From NCBI RefSeq assembly GCF_050611725.1, contig NZ_JBODJB010000001.1:186001-250000 (forward strand): a DNA stretch of 64,000 nt. The letters run 5' to 3'. This document shows positions 25,014 to 33,551 of the stretch, piece by piece. Positions within the stretch are counted from its first letter, which is position 1. Each line of letters starts with the position of its first letter. Below the pieces are notes generated by a model. That model was not told the DNA's origin and did no database searches. It saw only the letters and a program-made list of their open reading frames with translations. The position numbers were made by a program, and so were the translations under genes. The stretch comes from Ferruginibacter sp050611725 (GTDB taxonomy: Bacteria; Bacteroidota; Bacteroidia; Chitinophagales; Chitinophagaceae).

Positions 25014-26006
25014 CTAACCAAGATCTATATCCGTATTATCTCCAATATTCAACGAACGGGTCTCTCCTTTTACGCCTGTATCACTACCGATCAGAGAATC
25101 ATCCAATACTACATCAAATAATTTCGAAAAAGAACCAATGATAGATTCTTTTACAATTGTATAATTTAAAATGGTGCTTTCACCAATGGTAACATTGGGG
25201 CCTATTACAGAGTTTCTTATATCGCAACCCTCACCGATACTTACAGGAGGAATGATAATGGTGTTTTCAAAGTTGTGGCGTTGAGGTAAACTACCTCCGG
25301 ATTTTTTTAGCAAAGTGGCATTCGATTCAAGCAATGTTTCTTTCTTACCACAATCGAACCAGCTCTGTACTTTAAAGGATTTGAATTTTGCACCGGACTG
25401 TATCATACATTCCAAAGCATCTGTTAAACTCAACTCCTGCATACGGTCGCTACCGCCTTCCATTATTTTTTTAAGACAATTAAAAAGAAAATCTGTCTCT
25501 TTTATTTTATAAATACCAACCAAAGCCATATTACTTTTTGGTATGGATGGCTTTTCTACTACCCTTGTGATTGTGCCTTCTTCATCGATTTCTGCTACGC
25601 CAAAATTTCGTGGATCATCTACTTTTTTCACACCTAACATAGAGTATGGCGATTCCAACACCTCTTTTACATCGTACTCAGCTATTGTATCTCCCAAAAC
25701 AATAAATACTTCATCGTTACCAACGATCTCATTTGCAAGATCAATAGCATGACCTGTTCCGTACCGTTCATTTTGATAAACAAAATAACAGGTAAGCTCG
25801 GGGTATTTTGCCTTTACGTAATCCTGGATCTTTTCACCGAGATAGCCAACGATAAAAATATATTCCTTTATCCCGGCATCGAGTAGTTGATCTACAATGG
25901 TGCTTAAAATTGTTTTACCTGCTAAAGGTATTAAAGCCTTTGGCTGTGTATATGTATGTGGTCGCAGCTTGGTTCCTGCTCCGGCCACCGGTATAATTGC
26001 CTTCAT
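25014..26006 (-). CDS. Sugar-phosphate nucleotidyltransferase
   Basis: 330 residues. The N-terminal nucleotidyltransferase domain has the signature IPVAGAGTKLRPHTYTQPKALIPLAGK (positions 4-30), with the G-G-T-K-L-R-P nucleotide loop and the PKAL lysine. FIVLGDTIAEYD carries the metal-binding Asp, and VEKPSIPKS and WFDCGKKETLLE the sugar site. A left-handed beta-helix C-terminus (~250-330) has hexapeptide-like turns (IIPPVSIGEGCDIRNSVIG). The closest types are glucose-1-phosphate thymidylyltransferase (archaeal-type RmlA/GlmU-like) or mannose-1-phosphate enzymes; the sugar cannot be fixed from sequence alone. It may feed the polysaccharide export genes nearby. Confidence 0.85.
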   Translation of the reverse strand: MKAIIPVAGAGTKLRPHTYTQPKALIPLAGKTILSTIVDQLLDAGIKEYIFIVGYLGEKIQDYVKAKYPELTCYFVYQNERYGTGHAIDLANEIVGNDEVFIVLGDTIAEYDVKEVLESPYSMLGVKKVDDPRNFGVAEIDEEGTITRVVEKPSIPKSNMALVGIYKIKETDFLFNCLKKIMEGGSDRMQELSLTDALECMIQSGAKFKSFKVQSWFDCGKKETLLESNATLLKKSGGSLPQRHNFENTIIIPPVSIGEGCDIRNSVIGPNVTIGESTILNYTIVKESIIGSFSKLFDVVLDDSLIGSDTGVKGETRSLNIGDNTDIDLG

Positions 26007-26019
26007 AATGAAACTCCGG

Positions 26020-26035
26020 TTCCGCTACAGCGGAA
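26020..26035. promoter_or_regulatory. 16-bp near-perfect palindrome upstream of the nucleotidyltransferase
   Basis: TTCCGCT and AGCGGAA are 7-bp inverted arms around an AC centre, ending 14 bp before the nucleotidyltransferase ATG. It could be an operator or a leader hairpin. There is no T tract, so it is not a terminator. Confidence 0.35.
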
Positions 26036-26132
26036 GGTTTTATTTAGAATAAACTTTCAAACGCCTCAAATCAGTGTGTGAAAGTAGTGAATTTTGAATA
26101 AACACGACTGTTTTTATGAACCATACCCGTTG

Positions 26133-26140
26133 TATATTTG
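26133..26140 (+). promoter_or_regulatory. -7 box for glyA
   Basis: TATATTTG is a perfect TAnnTTTG match 25 bp before the glyA ATG. No clear -33 TTG was seen. Confidence 0.55.
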
Positions 26141-26165
26141 CAAAAATTTACAACACCACATAATT

Positions 26166-27446
26166 ATGCAAAAAGATACATTAGTTTTTGATTTGATACG
26201 TAAGGAACTAGAACGTCAACGTCATGGAATTGAATTAATTGCTTCGGAAAACTTCACCTCTTTACAAGTGATGCAAGCAATGGGCAATGTAATGACCAAT
26301 AAATACGCAGAAGGGTATCCGGGCAGAAGATATTATGCAGGTTGTGAGATCGTTGATCAAACTGAACAATTAGCAATAGATAGATTAAATAAAATTTTTG
26401 GTTGCGAATATGCTAACGTGCAACCACATAGCGGTGCTCAAGCAAATGCAGCAGTAGCTTTAGCTATTTTACAACCGGGTGATAGAATATTAGGACTTGA
26501 CCTGAGTATGGGTGGTCACCTAACACATGGTTCGGCAGTAAATTATTCTGGTAAATTATATGAACCACATTTTTATGGTGTTATTAAAGAAACCGGTTTG
26601 GTTGATTACGATACCTTAGAAAAGAAAGCAAGAGAGTTAAAACCCAAACTGATCATCTGCGGAGCAAGTGCTTACAGCCGTGACTGGGATTATGCCAGAA
26701 TCAGAAAAGTAGCTGACGAGGTTGGTGCTTTGGTACATTGTGATATGGCACACCCGGCAGGTTTGATCGCTAAAGGCTTATTGAACTCTCCGTTTGAACA
26801 TTGTCAGATCGTTACTTCTACTACACATAAAACTTTACGTGGACCAAGAGGTGGTATTATCTTGATGAAAAAAGATTTTGAAAACCCATGGGGATTGAAA
26901 GATGTAAAAGGTAATATCCGCATGATGAGTAATTTGTTGGATATGGCTGTATTCCCCGGTATTCAAGGCGGACCATTAGAACATGTAATTGCTGCAAAAG
27001 CTGTTGCCTTTGGAGAAATTCTGTCGGATGACTTTACCGTGTATGCAAAACAAGTGATCAGCAACGCACAGGCAATGGCTAAAGCGTTTGTTGATAAAGG
27101 CTATCAGTTGATCAGTAACGGTACAGACAATCATTTAATGTTGATAGATCTTCGTAATAAAGATATCAGTGGTAAAAAAGCAGAACAAGCATTGGTGAAA
27201 GCTGATATCACTTTAAATAAGAACATGGTTCCTTTTGATGATAAGAGCGCATTTGTAACTTCGGGTATCCGTGTGGGTACAGCTGCTATTACAACAAGAG
27301 GTTTTAAAGAAGAGCATATGAGCTTTGTTGTTGATTCAATTGACAAGGTGTTGATGAATGCTGATGACGAGGCATTGATCTCAAAAGTTCGTGGAGATGT
27401 AAATGAGTTTATGAAACAGTTTGTACTTTATCCGGAATTGGGATAA
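26166..27446 (+). CDS. glyA: Serine hydroxymethyltransferase
   Basis: A 426-residue PLP enzyme that converts serine and tetrahydrofolate to glycine and 5,10-methylene-THF. The ATG chosen gives MQKDTLVFDLIRKELERQRHG; a longer TTG reading would start upstream of the promoter. Family motifs are ELIASENFTS, NKYAEGYPGRRYYAGCE, QPHSGAQANAAV, HCDMAHPAGL and the PLP-lysine segment STTHKTLRGPRGG (Lys near residue 222). The length is normal. It is monocistronic, followed by a nonamer repeat array. Confidence 0.97.
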   Translation: MQKDTLVFDLIRKELERQRHGIELIASENFTSLQVMQAMGNVMTNKYAEGYPGRRYYAGCEIVDQTEQLAIDRLNKIFGCEYANVQPHSGAQANAAVALAILQPGDRILGLDLSMGGHLTHGSAVNYSGKLYEPHFYGVIKETGLVDYDTLEKKARELKPKLIICGASAYSRDWDYARIRKVADEVGALVHCDMAHPAGLIAKGLLNSPFEHCQIVTSTTHKTLRGPRGGIILMKKDFENPWGLKDVKGNIRMMSNLLDMAVFPGIQGGPLEHVIAAKAVAFGEILSDDFTVYAKQVISNAQAMAKAFVDKGYQLISNGTDNHLMLIDLRNKDISGKKAEQALVKADITLNKNMVPFDDKSAFVTSGIRVGTAAITTRGFKEEHMSFVVDSIDKVLMNADDEALISKVRGDVNEFMKQFVLYPELG

Positions 27447-27448
27447 TT

Positions 27449-27538
27449 GTTCAAGAGGTTCTAAAAGTTTAATAAGTTTAAAATGCTTGTTTAACTTGTT
27501 GAACCTTTTCAACGTTTTAAACATATTAAACTTAAGAA
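27449..27538. repeat. 90-bp inverted nonamer array, copy 2
   Basis: Ten 9-bp units in phase: gttcaagag, gttctaaaa, gtttaataa, gtttaaaat, then gcttgttta, acttgttga, accttttca, acgttttaa, acatattaa, acttaagaa. The last six reverse-complement to the same GTTyAAnAn word. Length, unit size, unit number and internal orientation switch match the array at 24923, although most units differ in sequence. It fills the gap between glyA and the DUF4293 gene. Confidence 0.75.
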
Positions 27539-27539
27539 A

Positions 27540-27953
27540 ATGATACAACGCATTCAATCAATCTGGCTTTTACTGGCATCGGTTTTTGCATTTTGTACAA
27601 TTCGTTTTTCTACTTACAGCGGTACCGATATTAATAATGTTCCTTACACCAAACTTACGGGTGCTACGGGAGGATTTTTAATTCTAACACTTACTATACT
27701 TGTTGGATTACTTGCCGCAGTTGCTATCTTTTTATTTAAGAACAGAAATACACAGCTATGGCTTTGCGTTGGTGGCGTAGCTGCTGAAATCATATTATTG
27801 TTGTTGTACTACGGACAGATAAAAACCTTTGCGCAGGGTACACTTTCCCTTACTGCGATCATTCATCCTGCCATCATAACATTTTTTGTGTTGGCTGTAA
27901 AAGGCATCCTTAATGATAAAAAGATAATTGAGGATAGTGACAGGTTGAGATAA
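27540..27953 (+). CDS. DUF4293 family membrane protein
   Basis: 137 residues with four transmembrane helices: SIWLLLASVFAFCTIRF, TGGFLILTLTILVGLLAAVAIFLF, LCVGGVAAEIILLLLYYG and IIHPAIITFFVLAVKGI. The N-terminus MIQRIQSIWLLLA is the hallmark of DUF4293, a Bacteroidota-specific family of unknown function. The ATG lies two bases after the repeat array. It converges on the DoxX gene with a 2-bp gap. Confidence 0.85.
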   Translation: MIQRIQSIWLLLASVFAFCTIRFSTYSGTDINNVPYTKLTGATGGFLILTLTILVGLLAAVAIFLFKNRNTQLWLCVGGVAAEIILLLLYYGQIKTFAQGTLSLTAIIHPAIITFFVLAVKGILNDKKIIEDSDRLR

Positions 27954-27955
27954 TA

Positions 27956-28411
27956 TTACTGCCCACCTTTATACTTCGGCCGCTCCTCTTCTTTTATTTT
28001 TATCGACAATGGCCCATTACCAATGATCAAAAAATAAACAAGCAATAAGAGTACTATAAGCGTTACAAATATTTCGGAATAGGTTCTGAAAATATCTTCG
28101 TGAGCATGTACAAATATCAATGCCCCCAGCAAAATTGGTATCTGAATCAAACAGGCTAATCTTGTGAGAAAGCCCAATACCATCAAAACTCCTCCTACTA
28201 TATGTGCAAACACGATATAGTGACTGAATAAGAGAGCCCAAAAACTGTTGAACTGAGATTTGCCCGTCATTACACTTACAAGTTGACTGGTATTACGAAG
28301 AAAGTCGATGCCCTTGTAAAGCAGGAATATGCCTAAAACTATACGTATTACGTCTAACCATTTAGGGTGATGTCTATCGCCCCAAATTTCTAAGCGGTGT
28401 ACTAAATTCAT
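27956..28411 (-). CDS. DoxX family membrane protein
   Basis: 151 residues with four transmembrane helices: LDVIRIVLGIFLLYKGIDFL, LLFSHYIVFAHIVGGVLMVLGFLTRLACL, IPILLGALIFVH and SEIFVTLIVLLLLVYFLIIG. The order and the G-HxxGG-LMxLGFLTR motif fit DoxX/SURF4-like proteins. Members are linked to redox balance, but the substrate here is unknown. The C-terminus is basic (KIKEEERPKYKGGQ). Confidence 0.82.
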   Translation of the reverse strand: MNLVHRLEIWGDRHHPKWLDVIRIVLGIFLLYKGIDFLRNTSQLVSVMTGKSQFNSFWALLFSHYIVFAHIVGGVLMVLGFLTRLACLIQIPILLGALIFVHAHEDIFRTYSEIFVTLIVLLLLVYFLIIGNGPLSIKIKEEERPKYKGGQ

Positions 28412-28534
28412 ATAGCAAGATTTAGAAGTGAAGAAAAAAGAACTAACTAAATCTACTAAATATTATTGGGGATTCAAAGCTAATTAACGCTTTTCTTAGG
28501 TGTTTGAGGGCTTAGAGCCGTATTGATGCCTTCG

Positions 28535-31381
28535 CTACAAAAACTTGCCGGTGTAACTTTCTTTACATTTTTTTAGGTCTTCGGGCCTACCTGCAAAAAC
28601 CAACTTACCACCTCCATCGCCTGCTTCTGGGCCAAGGTCAATTACCCAATCTGCAGACTTGATCACATCGGTATTGTGTTCAATAACCAATATGGTATGC
28701 CCTTGCTCAATCAAGGCATTGAATGAAGTGAGTAATTTTTTTATATCATGAAAATGAAGACCTGTTGTTGGTTCATCAAAAATGAATAATATTTTTCCCT
28801 GCGCTTTTCCTTTGCCTAAAAAAGATGCAAGCTTTACTCTTTGTGCTTCTCCTCCGGACAATGTATTACTTGACTGACCAAGTTTTACATAACCCAACCC
28901 CACATCACTTAAGGGTTGTATCTTCTTTGCCACATCATGCTCATCGGCAAAAAAATCAATGGATTCATCAACACTCATGTCAAGTACTTCATAAATATTT
29001 TTATCGTTGTACTTTACTTCTAAAACTTCTTCTTTGAATTTTTTACCGCCGCAAACTTCGCAGGTCAAATGCACATCTGCTAAAAATTGCATTTCTACAA
29101 TTTGTTCTCCTTCTCCTTTGCAGGTATCACATCTGCCACCATCAACATTAAATGAAAAATGTTTTGGTTGAAAACCTCTTAGTTTACTCAATGGTTGTTT
29201 CGCAAATAACTCTCTTATCTCATCATACGCTTTAATATAAGTAACAGGATTGCTTCTGGATGATTTACCGATCGGATTTTGATCTACCATTTCTATTTGT
29301 GAAACAGCATCAATATCTCCACTAACAGCTTTATGCAAACCGGGTCTGTCTGCAATCCCTTCTTTTATTTTTTGCAAAGCAGGAAATAATATTTGTTTCA
29401 CTAAAGTTGTTTTACCACTTCCACTTACACCACTAACAACACACAACACATTCAATGGAAATTCAACCGTGATATTTTTCAAATTGTTTTGTCTGGCTCC
29501 TTCAACTTTAATGCTGCGATTCCATTTACGTATATTTTTTGGCGGCTCAATTTGTAGAGCTCCGCTTAAATATTTTCCTGTCAGACTTTCTTTATTGGCA
29601 ATCAACTCATCATAATTACCCGATGCAATAACTTCTCCACCCAAATGACTTGCCAACGGCCCCATATCAATGATATGATCTGCTTCTCTCATCATCATTT
29701 CATCGTGTTCAACAACAACAACGGTATTGCCCAGATCTCTTAACTCTTTTAAAACACCAATGAGTTTTTCTGTATCCCTACTATGTAAGCCAATTGAAGG
29801 TTCATCTAATATGTATAATGAATTGGTAAGATTGCTACCCAAACTTCTTGTTAATTGAATACGCTGACTTTCCCCGCCACTCAATGAGTTGGCTAAACGA
29901 TTTAAAGTGAGATAGCCTAATCCTACGTCTAGTAATGTTTTTAAACGATGATGAATTTCCAATAAGATTCTTTTTGCAACCTTACTATCGTATTCAGACA
30001 ATTTCAGCTCATCAAACCATACTTTCAAATCTCTTACGGGTAATTCACATAGTTCTCCAATATGCTTTCCATTTATCTTAACATACAATGCTTCTTTTCG
30101 AAGGCGATAACCATTACAATCAGTACAAGTTGTTTTACCTCTATACCTGCTTAACAAAACCCTGTATTGTACCTTATAAAGATTCGCTTCTACTTCTTTG
30201 AAAAAATCATTGATGCCTTGTGCATGATCGTTCCCTTCCCAAAGCAATTTTAATTCTGCATCGGAAAGATCAATGATCGGTTTATGGATCGGAAAATTTG
30301 TTTTTTTTGCAGCCTTGATGAATTGATCTTTCCACCAACTTAATTTTTCGCCTTTCCATGGGGCAACAGCCGATTCGTATAGACTTAAGTTTTTGTTTGG
30401 AATGATAAGATCAGGATCTAAACCTAGTATCTGACTAAAGCCTTCGCAAGTAGGACAAGCCCCAAAAGGATTATTGAATGAAAAAAGATTTGGAACAGGC
30501 TCTTCAAATACAATTCCATCCAATTCAAATTTATTGTTGAAATGCAATGTCTTTGTATCATTTACCATCAACATCATTTCACCCTCACCTTCATAAAAAG
30601 CAGTGCCTACTGAATCGGATATTCTATGTATATCATCCTCATCAAAAGTCTTAACAACAATTCTATCTATTAAAATGTACGATGTATGATGTTCGATGTT
30701 CGATGTAAGCCTTTTCTTTAGATCTTTATCAGTTAGTTCTAAGAGCTCTTCTATTCGCAATATCTCAAGTTCTTTTTCTTTTGGAGATGTTGGAGATGCA
30801 ATTCTTGTAAAACCCTTTTGTAATAAAATATTTAATTCTTCTTTCAACTCACGTTTTGTATGTTGTTTGAAAGGAACGAGTATTAAAACCTTGTCGCCCT
30901 CTTTAAAATGCTGAACCGCTTTTATTACATCAGCTACATCGTCTTTCTTAACTTCTCTTCCGCTCACAGGAGAAATGGTTTTACCGACTCTTGCAAAAAG
31001 TAATCGTAAATAATCATATATCTCGGTCATGCTACCCACTGTACTACGAGGTGTACGGGTAACTACTTTTTGTTCTATGGCGATGGCAGGACAAAGGCCT
31101 TTTATATAATCCACATCCGGTTTATCCATCCGTTGCATAAACTGACGGGCATAGGCGCTCAAACTTTCTGCATACCTGCGCTGCCCTTCGGCAAATAAAG
31201 TATCGATAGTTAGAGAAGATTTTCCTGAGCCGGACACACCGGTAACTACTACCAGTTTATTACGTGGTATTGTTACTGTTACATTCTTAAGATTGTGCAC
31301 TCTTGCACCCTTAATGTAAATTCCCTCAGTAGTATTTGCAGGTGAATTTTTGACCGTTTGCCTAATCGATTTTGTTTTCAT
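28535..31381 (-). CDS. uvrA: Excinuclease ABC subunit A
   Basis: The damage-recognition ATPase of nucleotide excision repair, 948 residues, normal length. Two ABC modules are present. Module I has Walker A VVTGVSGSGKSSL (~45-57) and signature LSGGESQRIQL. Module II has VVSGVSGSGKTTL (~640) and LSGGEAQRVKL. Zinc-binding Cys pairs are CPTCEG, CTDCNG, CDTCKG and CEVCGG. Residues ~225-235 (LTSNIEHHTSY) are encoded by a heptamer tandem repeat, an apparent in-frame insertion inside the UvrB-binding/insertion region. A -7 box lies just upstream; it is probably monocistronic. Confidence 0.97.
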   Translation of the reverse strand: MKTKSIRQTVKNSPANTTEGIYIKGARVHNLKNVTVTIPRNKLVVVTGVSGSGKSSLTIDTLFAEGQRRYAESLSAYARQFMQRMDKPDVDYIKGLCPAIAIEQKVVTRTPRSTVGSMTEIYDYLRLLFARVGKTISPVSGREVKKDDVADVIKAVQHFKEGDKVLILVPFKQHTKRELKEELNILLQKGFTRIASPTSPKEKELEILRIEELLELTDKDLKKRLTSNIEHHTSYILIDRIVVKTFDEDDIHRISDSVGTAFYEGEGEMMLMVNDTKTLHFNNKFELDGIVFEEPVPNLFSFNNPFGACPTCEGFSQILGLDPDLIIPNKNLSLYESAVAPWKGEKLSWWKDQFIKAAKKTNFPIHKPIIDLSDAELKLLWEGNDHAQGINDFFKEVEANLYKVQYRVLLSRYRGKTTCTDCNGYRLRKEALYVKINGKHIGELCELPVRDLKVWFDELKLSEYDSKVAKRILLEIHHRLKTLLDVGLGYLTLNRLANSLSGGESQRIQLTRSLGSNLTNSLYILDEPSIGLHSRDTEKLIGVLKELRDLGNTVVVVEHDEMMMREADHIIDMGPLASHLGGEVIASGNYDELIANKESLTGKYLSGALQIEPPKNIRKWNRSIKVEGARQNNLKNITVEFPLNVLCVVSGVSGSGKTTLVKQILFPALQKIKEGIADRPGLHKAVSGDIDAVSQIEMVDQNPIGKSSRSNPVTYIKAYDEIRELFAKQPLSKLRGFQPKHFSFNVDGGRCDTCKGEGEQIVEMQFLADVHLTCEVCGGKKFKEEVLEVKYNDKNIYEVLDMSVDESIDFFADEHDVAKKIQPLSDVGLGYVKLGQSSNTLSGGEAQRVKLASFLGKGKAQGKILFIFDEPTTGLHFHDIKKLLTSFNALIEQGHTILVIEHNTDVIKSADWVIDLGPEAGDGGGKLVFAGRPEDLKKCKESYTGKFL
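30679..30706. repeat. Heptamer tandem repeat inside uvrA
   Basis: Four 7-bp units (acgatgt, atgatgt, tcgatgt, tcgatgt), with a fifth weaker one (aaaatgt) to the left, lie in frame within uvrA. They encode TSNIEHHTSYI. The word resembles the intergenic tract at 19105. Confidence 0.7.
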
Positions 31382-31394
31382 TTTATTGCGATTA

Positions 31395-31402
31395 CAAATT
31401 TA
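31395..31402 (-). promoter_or_regulatory. -7 box for uvrA
   Basis: On the minus strand TAAATTTG (31402-31395) is a perfect TAnnTTTG match, 13 bp before the uvrA ATG. This implies a short leader. Confidence 0.55.
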
Positions 31403-31499
31403 GTATGTTAGTCCCACGATTTATTATTTATATCTGAAAATCGATGTAATGCCCGTCAATACTGGGTCTGAAAATTTTACTAAGTAGTTCTACGATAAA

Positions 31500-31522
31500 A
31501 ATTGACCTAAAAATGGTCAATT
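31500..31522. other. Hairpin in the uvrA-sigma factor intergenic region
   Basis: AATTGACC and GGTCAATT form an 8-bp stem with a 7-nt loop, in the 292-bp gap between divergent uvrA and the sigma factor gene. It could be an operator or leader structure. I see no ORF or tRNA in the rest of the gap. Confidence 0.4.
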
Positions 31523-31673
31523 GTACTCTATAAAAATCAAAAAAGGCATTCTATTTTTACAGTCCAATATCCAATAAGAGAAAAGCCCCAGAGCCTGTCT
31601 TACTAAGTGCTTCCACGCCTTCCCTTACACGATGTTGGTACACACAATCCTTAATCTTTAAACTGGCAAGTTT

Positions 31674-32255
31674 ATGAAAAACCTTACAAACCTTACTGAT
31701 CAGCAATTGATCCACCTTTACATGGACGGCAATGCAGATGCTCTTTCAACGTTAGTTATGCGTTACAAAGACAAAATTTACACTTCTATTTATTTACTTG
31801 TAAAAGACAAGTATTTAGCTGAAGACATGTTCCAGGATGTATTTATCCGTGTGATCGACACTTTAAAAAGTGGCCGATATACAGACGAAGGTAAATTCTT
31901 ACCATGGGCATTACGTATTGCACACAATATGTGTGTAGATCATTTCAGAAAAGTTAAACGTGGTCCGAGTATTAAAACCAGCGACGACCGTGACATTTTT
32001 GAAGTGTTGAATTTCTCTGAACCGGGAGCTGAACACAAGATCATGCAAAGTCAAAGTCATGACAGAGTTAGAAAGCTGATCGACATGCTTCCTGAAGATC
32101 AACGTGAAGTGATCATTATGCGTCACTATGCTGATTTGAGTTTTAAAGAAATAGCAGATTTAACTAAATGCAGCATAAACACTGCGTTGGGTCGTATGCG
32201 TTATGGTTTAATAAACCTACGCAGAATGATGACAGAAAAACAAATAGCACTATAG
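31674..32255 (+). CDS. RNA polymerase sigma factor, sigma-70 (ECF-like) family
   Basis: 193 residues with sigma region 2 (residues ~10-95: YKDKIYTSIYLLVKDKYLAEDMFQDVFIRV, then WALRIAHNMCVDHFRK) and region 4 (~130-185: LPEDQREVIIMRHYADLSFKEIADLTKCSINTALGR). Regions 1 and 3 are missing, as in ECF factors. No anti-sigma gene is adjacent. Chitinophagaceae often carry a stand-alone sigma of this type; its regulon is unknown. It is followed by a terminator, so it is monocistronic, and is divergent from uvrA. Confidence 0.9.
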   Translation: MKNLTNLTDQQLIHLYMDGNADALSTLVMRYKDKIYTSIYLLVKDKYLAEDMFQDVFIRVIDTLKSGRYTDEGKFLPWALRIAHNMCVDHFRKVKRGPSIKTSDDRDIFEVLNFSEPGAEHKIMQSQSHDRVRKLIDMLPEDQREVIIMRHYADLSFKEIADLTKCSINTALGRMRYGLINLRRMMTEKQIAL

Positions 32256-32290
32256 AAGAATATTAAAACCCTGATTAGCAAAACAACATT

Positions 32291-32314
32291 AAAGCCCTCC
32301 GTAAAGAGGGCTTT
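32291..32314 (+). terminator. Hairpin terminator after the sigma factor gene
   Basis: AAAGCCCTC and GAGGGCTTT form a perfect 9-bp stem around CGTAAA, then GTGTTTAT. It lies 36 bp after the stop. Confidence 0.7.
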
Positions 32315-32335
32315 GTGTTTATACTCATTTCATTT

Positions 32336-32623
32336 TCAATAAATATAACTGAGCCCCAATAAACAAAAAGCAATATTGATTACCAGCTGTAAAAGCAATA
32401 ACCTAATATTTTTTTTGTCGACAAAAGTATTCTTGAAATAGTATAAATAAATTACCTCAATAAGTATTAGACAGTTTGCAATAAATAAAAATGTTGGTAT
32501 CCACAGTAGCTTGGAATTCTCTGAGAAATGTCTGATTGTTGATAAGATAATATAGAAAATAAGTGTAGACAAGCCAACAATATTTCTAATATATACTATT
32601 TTGAATCTATCAAACTTTGCCAT
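32336..32623 (-). CDS. Small membrane protein of unknown function
   Basis: 95 residues with three predicted helices: NIVGLSTLIFYIILSTI, LLWIPTFLFIANCLILIEVIYLYYF and LLLLQLVINIAFCLLGLSYIY. The N-terminus is basic. It is AT-rich and lies next to the MITE-like element. No family is recognised. Confidence 0.5.
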   Translation of the reverse strand: MAKFDRFKIVYIRNIVGLSTLIFYIILSTIRHFSENSKLLWIPTFLFIANCLILIEVIYLYYFKNTFVDKKNIRLLLLQLVINIAFCLLGLSYIY

Positions 32624-32660
32624 AGTTTATTTCTTTAAGTCGTTTTTCTATTGATACAAA

Positions 32661-32890
32661 TTTTTCCAAGCAACGTCTCCTTTAGGGACGTTGCGTACTT
32701 ATTACTAATAATCTTACAATTTACTTAAATCCATATCATCCATAATTCTGGAGAACAACTCGTTTTACTGGACATTGTAAAATAAAAACCTTTAGATGTA
32801 AAAATTCAGCTAAAGGTTGTATCAATATGTATATTGCAAAAAATGTTATGCTAGACGCAACGTCCCGTGTCGGAGACGTTGCTGGGACAA
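32661..32890. mobile_element. MITE-like element with hairpin termini, copy 1
   Basis: A ~230-bp unit. The left end folds as GCAACGTCTCC-TTTA-GGGACGTTGC (32670-32694). The right end folds as GCAACGTCCC-GTGTC-GGAGACGTTGC (32857-32882). The two ends are inverted copies of each other, and the inverted match may extend outwards through TGGGACAA on the right and ttttcca on the left. The ~160-bp interior has no ORF and includes a smaller hairpin, AACCTTTAG...CTAAAGGTT (32788-32818). A second copy lies 660 bp away in the same orientation. Structure suggests a non-autonomous REP/MITE-type element; no transposase for it is present here. Confidence 0.7.
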
Positions 32891-32942
32891 AGCATGTTTA
32901 TTTTTACAGCCAACTAGTATTAAGAAAAATAGGAACGCAGAT

Positions 32943-33482
32943 TTATCTATAATATTCATATTGTTTTTTATACAAAGTGAAATCGCCATCTAAGAATGTA
33001 GTACGATCATATTTCCCAACTGTCAAACTTAATCTCTTTTTGTTCTTTTTTTGAAAGCCTAAAGAAATATTATAGGCCTTTGACGAGAAACTATAAACAG
33101 AATCGCATACATAATCAACCTTTTTATTTTCATCAAATATTGGAGAGCCTTCCGGTAACTCCCAGCCGCCCTCTTCATTCTTAAATCTGATCAATTTTGC
33201 TACCCCACTTATCACTTTTTTTCTTTTGTTTTTCACAAAGACTATCTCAAATTTCAGTTGAAGGGCATTTATTTTATTGAGGTTTGCCTTAATGTTTATT
33301 GTATCATTTTTTAACGAATAATAAAGGGGCTCTTTAGTGTTTTTTTCGGAAAAATCACTTTGCATTGCCTTTGGGTATATAGTACCATTCTTGGTAGACC
33401 ACAGATGAGTTGTTTTAAAACTATATCCAGCAATGATTAATCCGAACGCAGCTCCGATTGCCAATGACTTTGAAATAACCAT
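32943..33482 (-). CDS. Exported or membrane-anchored protein of unknown function
   Basis: 179 residues. The N-terminal helix AIGAAFGLIIAGYSF is a signal peptide or anchor. The rest is a beta-rich, Lys-rich domain (IVFVKNKRKKVISGVAKLIRFKNEEGG, with GKYDRTTFLDGDFTLY near the end). No family is recognised. The gene lies entirely between the two MITE-like copies, so it could have moved or been duplicated with them. Low GC fits an accessory gene. Confidence 0.55.
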   Translation of the reverse strand: MVISKSLAIGAAFGLIIAGYSFKTTHLWSTKNGTIYPKAMQSDFSEKNTKEPLYYSLKNDTINIKANLNKINALQLKFEIVFVKNKRKKVISGVAKLIRFKNEEGGWELPEGSPIFDENKKVDYVCDSVYSFSSKAYNISLGFQKKNKKRLSLTVGKYDRTTFLDGDFTLYKKQYEYYR

Positions 33483-33551
33483 ATTATAAAAATTAAACTG
33501 TAAAAAATCAAATAATTAGTATCTTATCGAGAATCCATAAAATTGAGTGAT

